Positions 14,262-22,490 of a stretch of DNA of 29,986 nucleotides are shown here, one piece after another (position 1 is the stretch's first letter; each line of letters opens with the position of its first letter). This stretch comes from JBQCEE01 sp051960575. GTDB taxonomy: Bacteria; Actinomycetota; Actinomycetes; Mycobacteriales; Jatrophihabitantaceae. The stretch spans positions 1 through 29,986 of the forward strand of contig NZ_JBQCEE010000139.1 of NCBI RefSeq assembly GCF_051960575.1. Reading direction: 5' to 3'. The position numbers and the translations under genes are program-made. Under the pieces are notes generated by a model. The model was given only the letters and a program-made list of their open reading frames with translations, searched no databases and was not told where the DNA came from.

Positions 14262-15506
14262 GTGCGCGTCGACGCAGGCGACACCGCGTTCCTGCTGGTG
14301 TCCACCATGCTCGTCCTGTTCATGACCCCCGGCCTTGCGCTGTTCTACGGCGGCATGGTGCGCAGCAAGCACGTGCTGTCGATGCTGGCGCAGAACTTCG
14401 CCGTCATCGCCGTGGTGAGCGTCGTCTGGGTCGCGATCGGCTACAGCCTCGCCTTCGACGGGGACGCGGGGGCCGGCCTGATCGGCAACCTGCACCTGGT
14501 CGGCTTCGCGCACGGCGGCTCGCCCCTGCCCGGGTACGACCTGACCGTGCCGCCACTGGCGTTCGGCGGCTTCCAGATGATGTTCGCGGTGCTCACCGTC
14601 GCGCTGCTCACCGGCGCCGGCGCCGACCGCATGCGGTTCGGGCCGTTCCTGGTGCTCGCCGCCGCCTGGACGGTGGTGGTGTACGTGCCGCTCGCGCACT
14701 GGGCCTTCGACCCCCAGGGCTGGCTGGTGCGGCAGCACCTGCTCGACTTCGCGGGCGGCACGGTCGTCGAGGTGAATGCAGGCGCGTCGGCGCTCGCGCT
14801 CGTGCTCGTGCTGGGGCGCCGCCGCGGCTGGCCGGGCGAGCCGATGCCGCCGCACTCGCTGCCGCTCACCCTGCTCGGCGCGGGCATCCTGTGGTTCGGC
14901 TGGTTCGGCTTCAACGCCGGTTCGGCGCTCGCGTCCGGGCACCTCGCCGCGCAGGCGCTCGTCTCGACCCACCTCGCCGCGTGCGGCGGGCTGCTCGGAT
15001 GGGCGGCGCTCGAGAAGAAGGCCACCGGGCACGCGACCACGCTCGGGGCGGCGTCCGGCGCGGTGGCCGGGCTCGTGGCGATCACCCCGGCCGCAGGCTA
15101 CGTGAACACCCTCGGCGCCCTGGTGATCGGGCTCGTCGCAGGGGCGGCGGGGCTCTACGCGGTGCGGCTCAAGTTCCGCTTCCGCTACGACGACTCGCTC
15201 GACGTCGTCGGCGTGCACGGGGTCTGCGGCGTCGTCGGCACCGTGCTGGTGGGCGTCTTCGCCACCCGCTCGGTCAACCCGGCCGGACGCGGCCTCATCG
15301 ACGGCGGTGGGCTGCACCTGCTCGGCGCGCAGACCTTCGGCGTGCTCGTCGCGGCGGCCTGGGCCTTCGGCTGGACGTGGGTACTCGCCACCGTCGTGCA
15401 CCGCACGCTCGGGCTGCGCGCCGACCCCGAGCACGAGCTCGCCGGCCTCGACATGGCCGTGCACGCCGAGACCGCCTACGAACTCGGCGCGCTGCACAAC
15501 CGGTGA
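14262..15506 (+). CDS. amt: Ammonium transporter (Amt/Mep/Rh family) with Glu at the first twin-His position
   Basis: A 414-residue integral membrane protein with 11 predicted helices that conducts ammonium or ammonia. Conserved pore residues are present: Phe108 and Phe217 (Phe gate), Trp147 (in AHWAF), Asp162 (in DFAGG) and the second twin histidine His319 (in GVHGVCG). The first twin histidine is replaced by Glu170 (codon GAG at 14769-14771, in GGTVVEVNAG). Glu here is known in fungal Mep proteins, so this is a functional subtype, not damage. The cytoplasmic C-terminal tail keeps the regulatory GLDMAVHAETAY motif. Start: GTG 14262 with GGAG 8 nt upstream. No glnK or glnD follows, unlike many amt operons; a CapA-like gene follows after 21 bp. 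Confidence 0.95.
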   Translation: MRVDAGDTAFLLVSTMLVLFMTPGLALFYGGMVRSKHVLSMLAQNFAVIAVVSVVWVAIGYSLAFDGDAGAGLIGNLHLVGFAHGGSPLPGYDLTVPPLAFGGFQMMFAVLTVALLTGAGADRMRFGPFLVLAAAWTVVVYVPLAHWAFDPQGWLVRQHLLDFAGGTVVEVNAGASALALVLVLGRRRGWPGEPMPPHSLPLTLLGAGILWFGWFGFNAGSALASGHLAAQALVSTHLAACGGLLGWAALEKKATGHATTLGAASGAVAGLVAITPAAGYVNTLGALVIGLVAGAAGLYAVRLKFRFRYDDSLDVVGVHGVCGVVGTVLVGVFATRSVNPAGRGLIDGGGLHLLGAQTFGVLVAAAWAFGWTWVLATVVHRTLGLRADPEHELAGLDMAVHAETAYELGALHNR

Positions 15507-15527
15507 CGCTGCACGCCCGAGGGCACC

Positions 15528-16766
15528 GTGCGGCGTAGCGTCCGCGGCGTGCGCGGAACCACCGCCCTGTCCCTGCTCGCCGCCACCGTCGTGGCAGCGG
15601 CCTGCACGTCGTCGGCCGGCAGCGACGGCGGTGCCGCGCGGCCGGCGGGTGCCTCGCCGTCGAGCCCCGCGGGCTCGAGCGTGGCCGTGCCGAGCAGGAC
15701 GGCGACCGGCACCGCAGCAACCGCGGCCACCACCGCGCGCACCGTCACCGTGCTCGGCTCGGGTGACGTCCTGATCCACCCGCCGCTGTGGCAGCAGGCG
15801 CACGCCGACGCGCTCGCCGAGGGACGGCGGGGCTACGACTTCGGGCCGATGTACGCGAGCGTCGCGCCGGATGTCCGGGCCGCCGACGTCGCCACCTGCG
15901 AGATGGAGACGCCGCTCGCGCCCCCCGGCGGCCCGTTCAGCGGGTGGCCGGACTTCAACGCCCCGCCGCAGGTGCTGCGGGCGCTGCGGGGGGCCGGTTA
16001 CGACAGCTGCACCACCGCGTCCAACCACACGCTCGACCAGGGCTACACCGGCGTGCGCCGCACGCTCGACGAGCTCGACGCGGCCGGGTTGCGGCACACC
16101 GGCTCGGCACGGTCGGCGGCCGAGGCGGCGCGGCGCCTGGTGATCACCACGCCGAGCGGGGTGCGCGTCGTGCAGCTGGCCTACGCGTTCGGGTTCAACG
16201 GCATCCCCGTGCCGGCCGGGCAGCCGTGGCTCGCGAACCTCATCGACGTGCCGCGCATCCTGCGCGACGCCAGGGCGGCGCGGCGAGCCGGCGCCGACGT
16301 CGTGGTGGTCTCGCTGCACTGGGGCATCGAGTACGACCACCTGGCGACCGCCGACCAGCGTTCGATCGCGCGGCAACTGCTCACCAGCGGCGCCGTCGAC
16401 CTGATCCTCGGCGACCACGCCCACGTCGTGCAGCCGGCCGAGCGCATCGACGGCCGTTGGGTGTTCTACGGCATGGGCAACCAGATCTCGCGGCACGCCG
16501 ACCCGATCGCCGAGAGCCGCGAGGGCGTCATGCCGAGCGTGACGTTCACCGAGACCCTCCCGCACCACTTCGTGGCCACGCGTGCGGCCGCGATCGTCAC
16601 CTGGATGCAGGACGCGCCCGCACTGCGCCTGATCGACGTGCACCGCGCGCTCGCCTCGTCCGGCCTGTCGGCGGCGAAGCGCACCGAGTTCGCCGCCGCC
16701 CGTTCGGCGGCCCGGCGGTACCTCGCCGCGTACGGCGCGCTGCGGGCCGGCCTCGTCGTGGAGTGA
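15528..16766 (+). CDS. CapA-like lipoprotein (poly-gamma-glutamate synthesis family)
   Basis: A 412-residue predicted lipoprotein. The N-terminus has basic residues, a hydrophobic core and a lipobox-like VVAAAC with Cys26 as the lipidation site. A low-complexity Ser/Ala/Thr/Pro linker extends to about 70. The CapA metallophosphatase-like domain follows (about 72-345): VTVLGSGDVLIHPP, CEMETPL, TTASNHTLDQG, VVSLHWGIEY and LILGDHAHVVQP carry the usual metal-site Asp, Glu, Asn and His residues. VFYGMGNQIS is another family mark. Family members are tied to poly-gamma-glutamate or capsule export, but many actinobacterial ones are uncharacterised, and no capB/capC genes are nearby. Start: GTG 15528 (GTG 15549 is an alternative). 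It lies 21 bp after amt and may be co-transcribed. Confidence 0.88.
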   Translation: MRRSVRGVRGTTALSLLAATVVAAACTSSAGSDGGAARPAGASPSSPAGSSVAVPSRTATGTAATAATTARTVTVLGSGDVLIHPPLWQQAHADALAEGRRGYDFGPMYASVAPDVRAADVATCEMETPLAPPGGPFSGWPDFNAPPQVLRALRGAGYDSCTTASNHTLDQGYTGVRRTLDELDAAGLRHTGSARSAAEAARRLVITTPSGVRVVQLAYAFGFNGIPVPAGQPWLANLIDVPRILRDARAARRAGADVVVVSLHWGIEYDHLATADQRSIARQLLTSGAVDLILGDHAHVVQPAERIDGRWVFYGMGNQISRHADPIAESREGVMPSVTFTETLPHHFVATRAAAIVTWMQDAPALRLIDVHRALASSGLSAAKRTEFAAARSAARRYLAAYGALRAGLVVE

Positions 16767-16778
16767 GGACGCGGCCGG

Positions 16779-17258
16779 TCAGACGCCGGCGCGCTCGCCC
16801 TCGGGCTCGCTGACGGCGACGTCGGCCCGGTGGGCCCGGTGCCCGAGGTCGAGGGCGACGCCCACGAGCACGCCGGCCAGCAGCACCGGCGCCCAGAGCA
16901 GCACCACGCCGTCGCCGAGCCGGCCGATGACCGCGAGCACGACCACGAAGAGCACGAAGGGCAGCAGCAGCGCGGCCAGCACCCGGTTGCGCACGTCGGG
17001 GTGTTCGCGCACCAGCCGCAGGTCGGCCCGCGTGCCGCGCGGCGGACGGGTCGTCGCGGGCCGCGTCTCGGACTCGTCCTCGGCGATGGGGGCGGCGACG
17101 GGTGCCTCGGCGGTGACCTCCGGCCCGGCGGTCGCGACGACGTCGCCGACCTCGTCCACGACCAGCGCGTGCCGTCCGCGTGGCGCGTGCTCGACGGTTG
17201 CGACCGGTTCGCCCGGCTCGTCCGGATCGTCGTCCTCGGGTGCCGAGTGCCTGCCCAC
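16779..17258 (-). CDS. Two-helix membrane protein, unknown function
   Basis: About 159 residues. The N-terminal 75 are acidic and disordered (Glu/Asp/Pro/Ala-rich). A short basic stretch RADLRLVREHPDVRNR precedes two transmembrane helices near the C-terminus (LAALLLPFVLFVVVLAVIG and a second hydrophobic run ending in GVALDLGHR). There is no named domain. Start: GTG at 17258, chosen because a -10-like AACACT (17265-17270) lies 6 nt upstream and an acidic N-terminus follows. The frame stays open to ATG 17321, which has a GGGAG about 10 nt upstream, so a 180-residue form is possible. It is convergent with the CapA-like gene, 12 bp apart, and divergent from the metallopeptidase gene. Likely structural or regulatory in the membrane; unknown. 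Confidence 0.7.
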   Translation of the reverse strand: MGRHSAPEDDDPDEPGEPVATVEHAPRGRHALVVDEVGDVVATAGPEVTAEAPVAAPIAEDESETRPATTRPPRGTRADLRLVREHPDVRNRVLAALLLPFVLFVVVLAVIGRLGDGVVLLWAPVLLAGVLVGVALDLGHRAHRADVAVSEPEGERAGV

Positions 17259-17394
17259 GGCGAGAGTGTTGCAGCTTGCGAACGGCACCGCGCGCGGGGC
17301 GCGGACGACCGTGATGATCACCTAGGCTCCCGGAGCATCCGCCACGTCACCGGGCGGGTCACGGCACGCTCAGCCGACGCCTGCGTGTGCCCGT

Positions 17395-17400
17395 TACAGT
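17395..17400 (+). promoter_or_regulatory. Candidate -10 box for the metallopeptidase gene
   Basis: TACAGT predicts a start near 17407 and a roughly 22-nt leader carrying the GGAGGTG ribosome-binding site (17419-17425) before ATG 17429. No clear -35. Confidence 0.45.
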
Positions 17401-17428
17401 CGCGTCGACCCCGATGCCGGAGGTGCGC

Positions 17429-18904
17429 ATGGGCCCGCGTCCCCTCAGTCGTGCGCGTTCGCTCGTCGTCCTGTGCCTGACGCTCGTCCTCACCGCCGGG
17501 TGCGCCCAGGTCGTCGACGGCACCGGCACGGCCGGCTCGGCCGCCGACGCGAAGCTCGGCGTCATCGGCGTCACCGACAGCGACTTCGACCGCGTCACCC
17601 AGAACGCGCTCGCCGACGTCACCGCGTTCTGGAAGCAGCAGTACCCGCGCATCGCGAACGGCAAGGCGCTGCCGCCGCTCACCGGCGGCCTGTACTCGGT
17701 CGACGGGCTGCAGCTGCTCGCGACGGGCCAGGTGCCGAGCGAGGTCGCGAAGGAGGAGTGCGTCCAGAAGCAACCGAAGTTCATCGTCGACAACGGCGCC
17801 TACTGCCGTCTCGACGACTCGATCATCTGGGACCGCAGCCCCGAGCACCTGCTGCCGCAGCTGCAGAAGAAGTACGGCGACCTGCTGGTGGCGCTGATCT
17901 TCGCCCACGAGTTCGGGCACGCGATCTCGCAGCGCCGCGGTGTCTTCGACCGGAACCTGCCGACCATCGACACCGAGTCGCAGGCCGACTGCGCGGCCGG
18001 CGCGTTCGCGGCGACGCTGCTCAAGGGACAGGCGCCGCACTTCCGCGGGATGCAGAACCAGTTCGACCGCGCGCTCGAGGGCTTCCTCAACGCGCGCGAC
18101 TCGACGCCCGCCGACCCGAGCGACATCTCGCACGGCAACGGCTTCGACCGTCTCTCGGCCATCGCCGAGGGCATCGACAAGGGCGCCACCTACTGCTACT
18201 CGTCCGGCTACTTCGACCGCACCTTCACCGAGCGGCCGTTCGCGACCGACGCCGACCTCGCCCAGAACGGCAACGAGCCGCTGCAGCAGGTGCTGGACGC
18301 ATCGCCCAGCAACGCCGACGGCACCGGCGGCGGCGGCCTGCAGCCCGACCTCACCCGGTTCTGGAAGGCGGCCGCGAAGTCGATCAACAAGTCGTGGACG
18401 GACGTGAGGATCGCCGAGGCAGCCCACCCGAAGTGCGGCGCGACGTCCACGAGCGAGTTCGGCTACTGCCCCGACGACAACACTGTCTACTACAGCTCGG
18501 CCTTCGCCCGCACCGCGTACTACAGCCTGCCGGACATCGCGATCGACCAGCAGACCGGCAACGTCCGGCTGCTCGTGAACCAGCCCGCCGACTTCGCGCT
18601 CGGCACGCTGTTCGCGGTCGGCTGGGGCCTGGCCGTGCGGCACCAGCTGTTCAAGCGGTCGCTCGACGATCGCGCCGCGCTGCTCGCCGCCGCCTGCTAC
18701 ACCGGCGCGTACGCCAAGGACATCAACGTCGAGGGCAACAACAGCCGACCGTTCACGCTCTCACCCCCCGACCTGGACGAGGCCAGCTCGGCGATGCTCA
18801 CCCTCGTCGGCAGCAACCAGGCGTTCGGCGCCCGCGGCACGACCGGGCTCGACCGCATTCAGGCGTTCGTGAAGGGCTACGGCGGCGGGCTCTCGGTCTG
18901 CTGA
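17429..18904 (+). CDS. Neutral zinc metallopeptidase-like lipoprotein
   Basis: A 491-residue predicted lipoprotein. The signal peptide runs 1-24 with lipobox LTAGC (Cys25). The zinc-peptidase core is HEFGH at 160-164 (ligands His160 and His164, base Glu161). It is followed by ESQADC (183-188), the third-ligand motif of the putative neutral zinc metallopeptidase family (PF04228-like). Residues beyond 200 are family-poor and contain several Cys (YCYSS, PKCGA, FGYCPDD) that may form disulfides outside the membrane. Start: ATG 17429 with GGAGGTG just upstream; the frame opens earlier, but the earlier starts lie before or at the putative transcription start. Its 3' end overlaps the convergent phosphatase gene by 28 bp. 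Probable surface protease; the substrate is unknown. Confidence 0.87.
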   Translation: MGPRPLSRARSLVVLCLTLVLTAGCAQVVDGTGTAGSAADAKLGVIGVTDSDFDRVTQNALADVTAFWKQQYPRIANGKALPPLTGGLYSVDGLQLLATGQVPSEVAKEECVQKQPKFIVDNGAYCRLDDSIIWDRSPEHLLPQLQKKYGDLLVALIFAHEFGHAISQRRGVFDRNLPTIDTESQADCAAGAFAATLLKGQAPHFRGMQNQFDRALEGFLNARDSTPADPSDISHGNGFDRLSAIAEGIDKGATYCYSSGYFDRTFTERPFATDADLAQNGNEPLQQVLDASPSNADGTGGGGLQPDLTRFWKAAAKSINKSWTDVRIAEAAHPKCGATSTSEFGYCPDDNTVYYSSAFARTAYYSLPDIAIDQQTGNVRLLVNQPADFALGTLFAVGWGLAVRHQLFKRSLDDRAALLAAACYTGAYAKDINVEGNNSRPFTLSPPDLDEASSAMLTLVGSNQAFGARGTTGLDRIQAFVKGYGGGLSVC

Positions 18905-19374
18905 CGCAGGGACGCGAGCAGGCCGTCGGCGGCGCGCTCGACCTGCGCGAGCACCTCGGTGAAGCCGTCGGGGCCGCCGTAGTACGGGTCGGGCACGTCG
19001 AGATCGTTTGGGTCGGCGGTCGGGTCGAAGCTGCGCAGCAGCACGAGCTTCGCGCGGCTCGCCGCAGGATCGGCCGTGCGGTCGGCGAGCCGGCGCAGCT
19101 CGCGAAGGTGACCCAGGTCGAGCGCGACGACCAGGTCGCGCGCGGCGAAGTCGGCGGGGGTGAACTGCTTGGCCGTGTGCCGGGCCGGGGTGTAGCCGGC
19201 ACCCTCCAGCGTGCGCCGCGACCGGTCGTCCATGTCCTCGCCGGCGTGCCAGCCGCCGGTGCCGGCGCTGTCGATTTCGACGTCCAGGCCCTCGGCCTCG
19301 ACCAGTGCCGTGAGCACCACCTCGGCCGTCGGTGAGCGGCAGATGTTGCCCGAGCAGACGAAGCAGATGCGCAC
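18877..19374 (-). CDS. Low-molecular-weight protein-tyrosine phosphatase
   Basis: A 165-residue LMW-PTP. The phosphate loop C-X5-R is CSGNICR at 7-13, with Cys7 the nucleophile and Arg13 binding phosphate, followed by the usual Ser-Pro. The general-acid Asp is Asp129 in VPDPYYGG. Also typical are DSAGTGGWHAGEDMDDRS (35-52) and AKQFTPADFAARDLVVALD. Family members dephosphorylate tyrosine-kinase substrates, often in polysaccharide export, and some act as arsenate reductases; the DPYY motif fits a tyrosine phosphatase of the M. tuberculosis PtpA type. Start: GTG 19374, 6 nt after CAGAAT (19381-19386), hence probably leaderless. Its end overlaps the metallopeptidase gene. No cognate tyrosine kinase is visible. 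Confidence 0.94.
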   Translation of the reverse strand: MRICFVCSGNICRSPTAEVVLTALVEAEGLDVEIDSAGTGGWHAGEDMDDRSRRTLEGAGYTPARHTAKQFTPADFAARDLVVALDLGHLRELRRLADRTADPAASRAKLVLLRSFDPTADPNDLDVPDPYYGGPDGFTEVLAQVERAADGLLASLRQQTESPPP

Positions 19375-19380
19375 CGCGAC

Positions 19381-19386
19381 ATTCTG
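19381..19386 (-). promoter_or_regulatory. Candidate -10 box for the phosphatase gene
   Basis: On the minus strand CAGAAT ends 6 nt before the GTG at 19374; there is no Shine-Dalgarno. Leaderless type. Confidence 0.4.
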
Positions 19387-19442
19387 TCGGTGGTCGTGGG
19401 TACGGTCGCATCACACCGTCCGCCCAGCCTGCCGGAGGCATC

Positions 19443-20951
19443 GTGCCCGACGTCGATCCCGCGTTCCTCGCGCTGCCGCTGCGCGAGCTGTCGGCCGCCG
19501 CGCTCGGCCGGGCGTCCGACCTGGGCGCCGAGCACGCCGACTTCCGGCTCGAGCGCATCCGCGGTGCCGGCATCGGGGTGCGTGACGGCCACCTCGAGAG
19601 CAGCACCGACAGCGAGGACCTCGGCCTCGCCGTCCGCGTGGTGCACGAGGGGACGTGGGGGTTCGCCAGCGGCGTCGTCCGCACGCCCGAGGCCGCGGCC
19701 GCGCTGGCCGAACGCGCCGTCGCCACCGCGCGGGTGAGCCGCCCGCTGTCGAGCGAGCCGGTCGTGCTGGCGCCCGAACCGAGCTACGCCGACGTCACCT
19801 GGGTGTCGGCCTACGAGACCGATCCGTTCGACGTGCCCGAGGCCGACCGGGTGGGGCGGCTGGTCGAGCTGTCCGAGCGGCTCATGGCCGCCGACGGCGT
19901 CGACCACGTCGACGCCCATCTCGACCACGTGCTCGAGAACAAGTACTACGCCGACACCGCGGGCACCGTGACGACGCAGCAGCGCGTGCGGCTGCAGGCC
20001 TTCTTCACCGCCGTGAACGTCGACCGCGCCGGCGGCGCGTTCAGCTCGATGCGCACCATCGCCCCGCCGACCGGGCACGGCTGGGAGTTCCTGACCGACG
20101 CGTCGGTGTACGACTGGGACGCCGAGATCGCCGAGCTGCCCGGCCTGCTCCGCGAGCACGTGAAGGCGCCGTCGGTCGAGGCCGGCCGGTACGACCTGGT
20201 GATCCACCCGTCCAACCTGTGGCTCACCATCCACGAGTCGATCGGGCACGCCACCGAGCTCGACCGCGCCCTCGGCTACGAGGCCGCCTACGCCGGCACG
20301 AGCTTCGCGACGCTCGACCAGCTCGACCGGCTGCAGTACGGCTCGGCGGTCATGAACGTCACCGGTGACCGCACCGTGCCGCACGGGCTGGCGACGATCG
20401 GCTGGGACGACGAGGGCGTCGCCACCAGCGAGTTCGACATCGTGCGCGACGGTGTGCTGGTCGGCTACCAGCTCAACCGGCAGATGGCGGCGGCGAACGG
20501 CTTCGGCCGCTCGAACGGGTGCGCGCTGGCCGACTCACCCGGCCACATCCCGCTGCAGCGCATGGCGAACGTGTCGCTGCGGCCGGCACCCGACGGCCCG
20601 TCGGTCGACGAGTTGATCAGCCGCGTCGAGCGCGGCATCTACATCGTCGGTGACCGGTCGTGGTCGATCGACATGCAGCGGTTCAACTTCCAGTTCACCG
20701 GCCAGCAGTTCCACCGCATCGAGGACGGCCGGATCGTCGGCCAGCTGCGGGACGTCGCCTATCAGGCGACGACCACCGACTTCTGGGGCTCGATGGAGGC
20801 AGTCGGCGGCCCGCAGACCTACGTGCTCGGCGGCGCCTTCAACTGTGGGAAGGGTCAGCCCGGCCAGGTCGCGGCCGTCTCGCACGGCTGCCCGGCCGCC
20901 CTGTTCCGCGACGTCAACATCCTCAACACCCGCAGCGAGGCCGGACGATGA
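19443..20951 (+). CDS. tldD: TldD metalloprotease subunit
   Basis: A 502-residue subunit of the TldD/TldE heterodimeric protease, which digests unfolded peptides and, in enterobacteria, matures microcin B17 and degrades the CcdA antitoxin. The metal site HExxxH is His264-Glu265-Ser-Ile-Gly-His269 (in IHESIGHATELDR), and the distal metal-ligand region NCGKGQPGQVAAVSHGCPAA has its Cys at 468. Length is normal. Start: GTG 19443, with GGAGG (19434-19438) 4 nt upstream; the frame opens earlier, at 19332, but that overlaps the divergent phosphatase gene. Its stop overlaps the tldE start (ATGA), so the pair is coupled. No precursor peptide or toxin-antitoxin pair lies nearby, so the natural substrate is unknown. 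Confidence 0.95.
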   Translation: MPDVDPAFLALPLRELSAAALGRASDLGAEHADFRLERIRGAGIGVRDGHLESSTDSEDLGLAVRVVHEGTWGFASGVVRTPEAAAALAERAVATARVSRPLSSEPVVLAPEPSYADVTWVSAYETDPFDVPEADRVGRLVELSERLMAADGVDHVDAHLDHVLENKYYADTAGTVTTQQRVRLQAFFTAVNVDRAGGAFSSMRTIAPPTGHGWEFLTDASVYDWDAEIAELPGLLREHVKAPSVEAGRYDLVIHPSNLWLTIHESIGHATELDRALGYEAAYAGTSFATLDQLDRLQYGSAVMNVTGDRTVPHGLATIGWDDEGVATSEFDIVRDGVLVGYQLNRQMAAANGFGRSNGCALADSPGHIPLQRMANVSLRPAPDGPSVDELISRVERGIYIVGDRSWSIDMQRFNFQFTGQQFHRIEDGRIVGQLRDVAYQATTTDFWGSMEAVGGPQTYVLGGAFNCGKGQPGQVAAVSHGCPAALFRDVNILNTRSEAGR

Positions 20952-22327
20952 CCGAGATCCAGTCGCTGCTCGAGCGGGCCCTCGCGACGTCGACGGCCGA
21001 CGGCTGCGTCGCGATCGGCACGGTGCACAGCGAGACGAACCTGCGGTTCGCGGCGAACAGCCTCACCACGAACGGGCAGATGCAGTCGCAGACGGTCAGC
21101 GTCGTCTCGATCGTCGAGCGCGGCGGCGACCGCTGCCCCGGCGTGGTCACCCGCTCGGTCACCACCGAGGACGAGCTGGTCGAGCTGGTGCGCGCCGCCG
21201 ACGCCGCGGCGCGGGCGGCCGACCCGGCCGAGGACTCCGCCCCGCTGGTCGAGGACTACCCGCACGACGACGACTGGGCCGGCGAGCCGGGCCGCACCGG
21301 CGTCGAGGTGTTCGAGCGCTTCGCCGCCGAGCTGGGCGAGCAGTTCGCCTCGTGGCGCGCGGCCGACCGGCTGCTGTTCGGGTTCGCCGAGCACCAGCTG
21401 ACGAGCAGCTACCTCGCGTCCTCGACCGGGCTGCGACGCCGCTTCGACCAGCCCGACGGGCGGCTCGAGCTCAACGCGAAGTCCGGCGACATGAGCGGGT
21501 CGGCCTGGTTCGGCCAGCACTACCCCGACTACTCCGTCGTCGACATCGCCAGGGTCGCGGCCGACCTCGAGACGCGGCTCGGGTGGGCGCAGACCCGCAT
21601 CGACCTGCCGGCCGGCCGCTACGAGACGATCCTGCCGCCGACGGCGGTGGCCGACCTCATGATCGAGACGTACTGGTCGGCCGCGGCCCGCGACGCCGAC
21701 GAGGGACGCAGCGTCTACTCGAAGGGCGCGGGCACCCGGCTCGGCGAACGGATGACCGACCTGCCGCTGACGCTGCGCAGCGACCCCGACCACCCCGAGC
21801 TGCGGTGCTCGCCGTTCCAGGTGGTCACCGGCTCGGGGTCGATGACGTCGGTGTTCGACAACGGTGCACCGAACCCAGCCGTGTCGTGGATGCAGGACGG
21901 TGTGCTGACCGAACTGATCCGCCCGCGCGGGTACGCGGCGCGTGTCGGCGCGACCCCGGCGCTGGCGATCGACAACCTCGTGCTCGAGGGCGGCGACGAC
22001 AGCGGTCTGGACGAGATGATCGCGGCGACCGAGCGCGGGCTGCTGCTCACGTGCCTCTGGTACATCCGCGTCGTCGACCCGCAGACGATGCTGGTCACCG
22101 GGCTCACCCGCGACGGCGTCTACCTCGTCGAGCAGGGGCAGGTGCGCGGCGCCGTGAACAATTTCCGCTTCAACGAGACGCCGGTCGACCTGTGGCGCCG
22201 GGCGACCTCGGTCGGGCGCAGCGAGCACACGTTGTCGCGCGAATGGAGCGACTTCTTCTCACGCACGTCCATGCCCGCGATGCGCATCCCCGACTTCAAC
22301 ATGTCGACGGTGAGCCAGGCGTCCTGA
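20948..22327 (+). CDS. tldE: TldE/PmbA-type subunit
   Basis: A 459-residue partner of TldD. It shares the fold but lacks the HExxxH metal site, as expected for TldE, whose role is to complete the substrate channel. Recognisable segments are the N-terminal ATSTADGCVAIGTVHSETNLRFAAN, a central GRYETILPPTAVADLM, and the C-terminal NNFRFNETPVDLWRRA and MPAMRIPDFNMSTVSQAS, which are typical of PmbA/TldE endings. Start: ATG 20948 within the ATGA overlap with tldD; no independent promoter is apparent. The pair should form the heterodimeric protease in the cytoplasm. Confidence 0.93.
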   Translation: MTEIQSLLERALATSTADGCVAIGTVHSETNLRFAANSLTTNGQMQSQTVSVVSIVERGGDRCPGVVTRSVTTEDELVELVRAADAAARAADPAEDSAPLVEDYPHDDDWAGEPGRTGVEVFERFAAELGEQFASWRAADRLLFGFAEHQLTSSYLASSTGLRRRFDQPDGRLELNAKSGDMSGSAWFGQHYPDYSVVDIARVAADLETRLGWAQTRIDLPAGRYETILPPTAVADLMIETYWSAAARDADEGRSVYSKGAGTRLGERMTDLPLTLRSDPDHPELRCSPFQVVTGSGSMTSVFDNGAPNPAVSWMQDGVLTELIRPRGYAARVGATPALAIDNLVLEGGDDSGLDEMIAATERGLLLTCLWYIRVVDPQTMLVTGLTRDGVYLVEQGQVRGAVNNFRFNETPVDLWRRATSVGRSEHTLSREWSDFFSRTSMPAMRIPDFNMSTVSQAS

Positions 22328-22490
22328 GGTTGCCTGCACATAAAGACGACGTGACGGTGTGAGCAGTGCCGCAACGTGACGGTTTCGGTCGTAAACGTTA
22401 CCGGAGTTAGGCTTCGGAGATCCCTTGACGAGGGCCGACAACAAAGTCGGCGATCCAGTCATTGTCGACTGAAGCGAGGAGATCGACCGC
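22328..22490 (+). promoter_or_regulatory. pckG upstream region: repeats, -10 box, leader hairpin
   Basis: This 163-bp gap holds a 10-bp direct repeat ACGTGACGGT (22349-22358 and 22374-22383), a near-palindrome GTAAACGTTAC (22391-22401), a -10 candidate TAGGCT (22408-22413) with TTCGGT 18 nt upstream, a perfect 6-bp hairpin GCCGAC/GTCGGC (22434-22451), and a GAGGAG ribosome-binding site about 10 nt before ATG 22491. The direct repeat suggests a regulator site upstream of the promoter. Confidence 0.45.

Noticed and set aside
13680..16643. A 987-codon minus-strand frame across amt and the CapA-like gene
   Set aside because: Only its last 156 codons (from ATG 14150) form a real protein, the thioesterase; the rest is antisense to two well-supported genes.
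14262..16766. A capsule (poly-gamma-glutamate) synthesis locus
   Set aside because: Only a CapA-like protein is present; capB, capC and capE are absent and the upstream gene is an ammonium transporter.
19443..22327. RiPP or microcin maturation cluster around tldD-tldE
   Set aside because: No small precursor gene, cyclodehydratase or exporter lies nearby; TldD/E is a widespread housekeeping protease.
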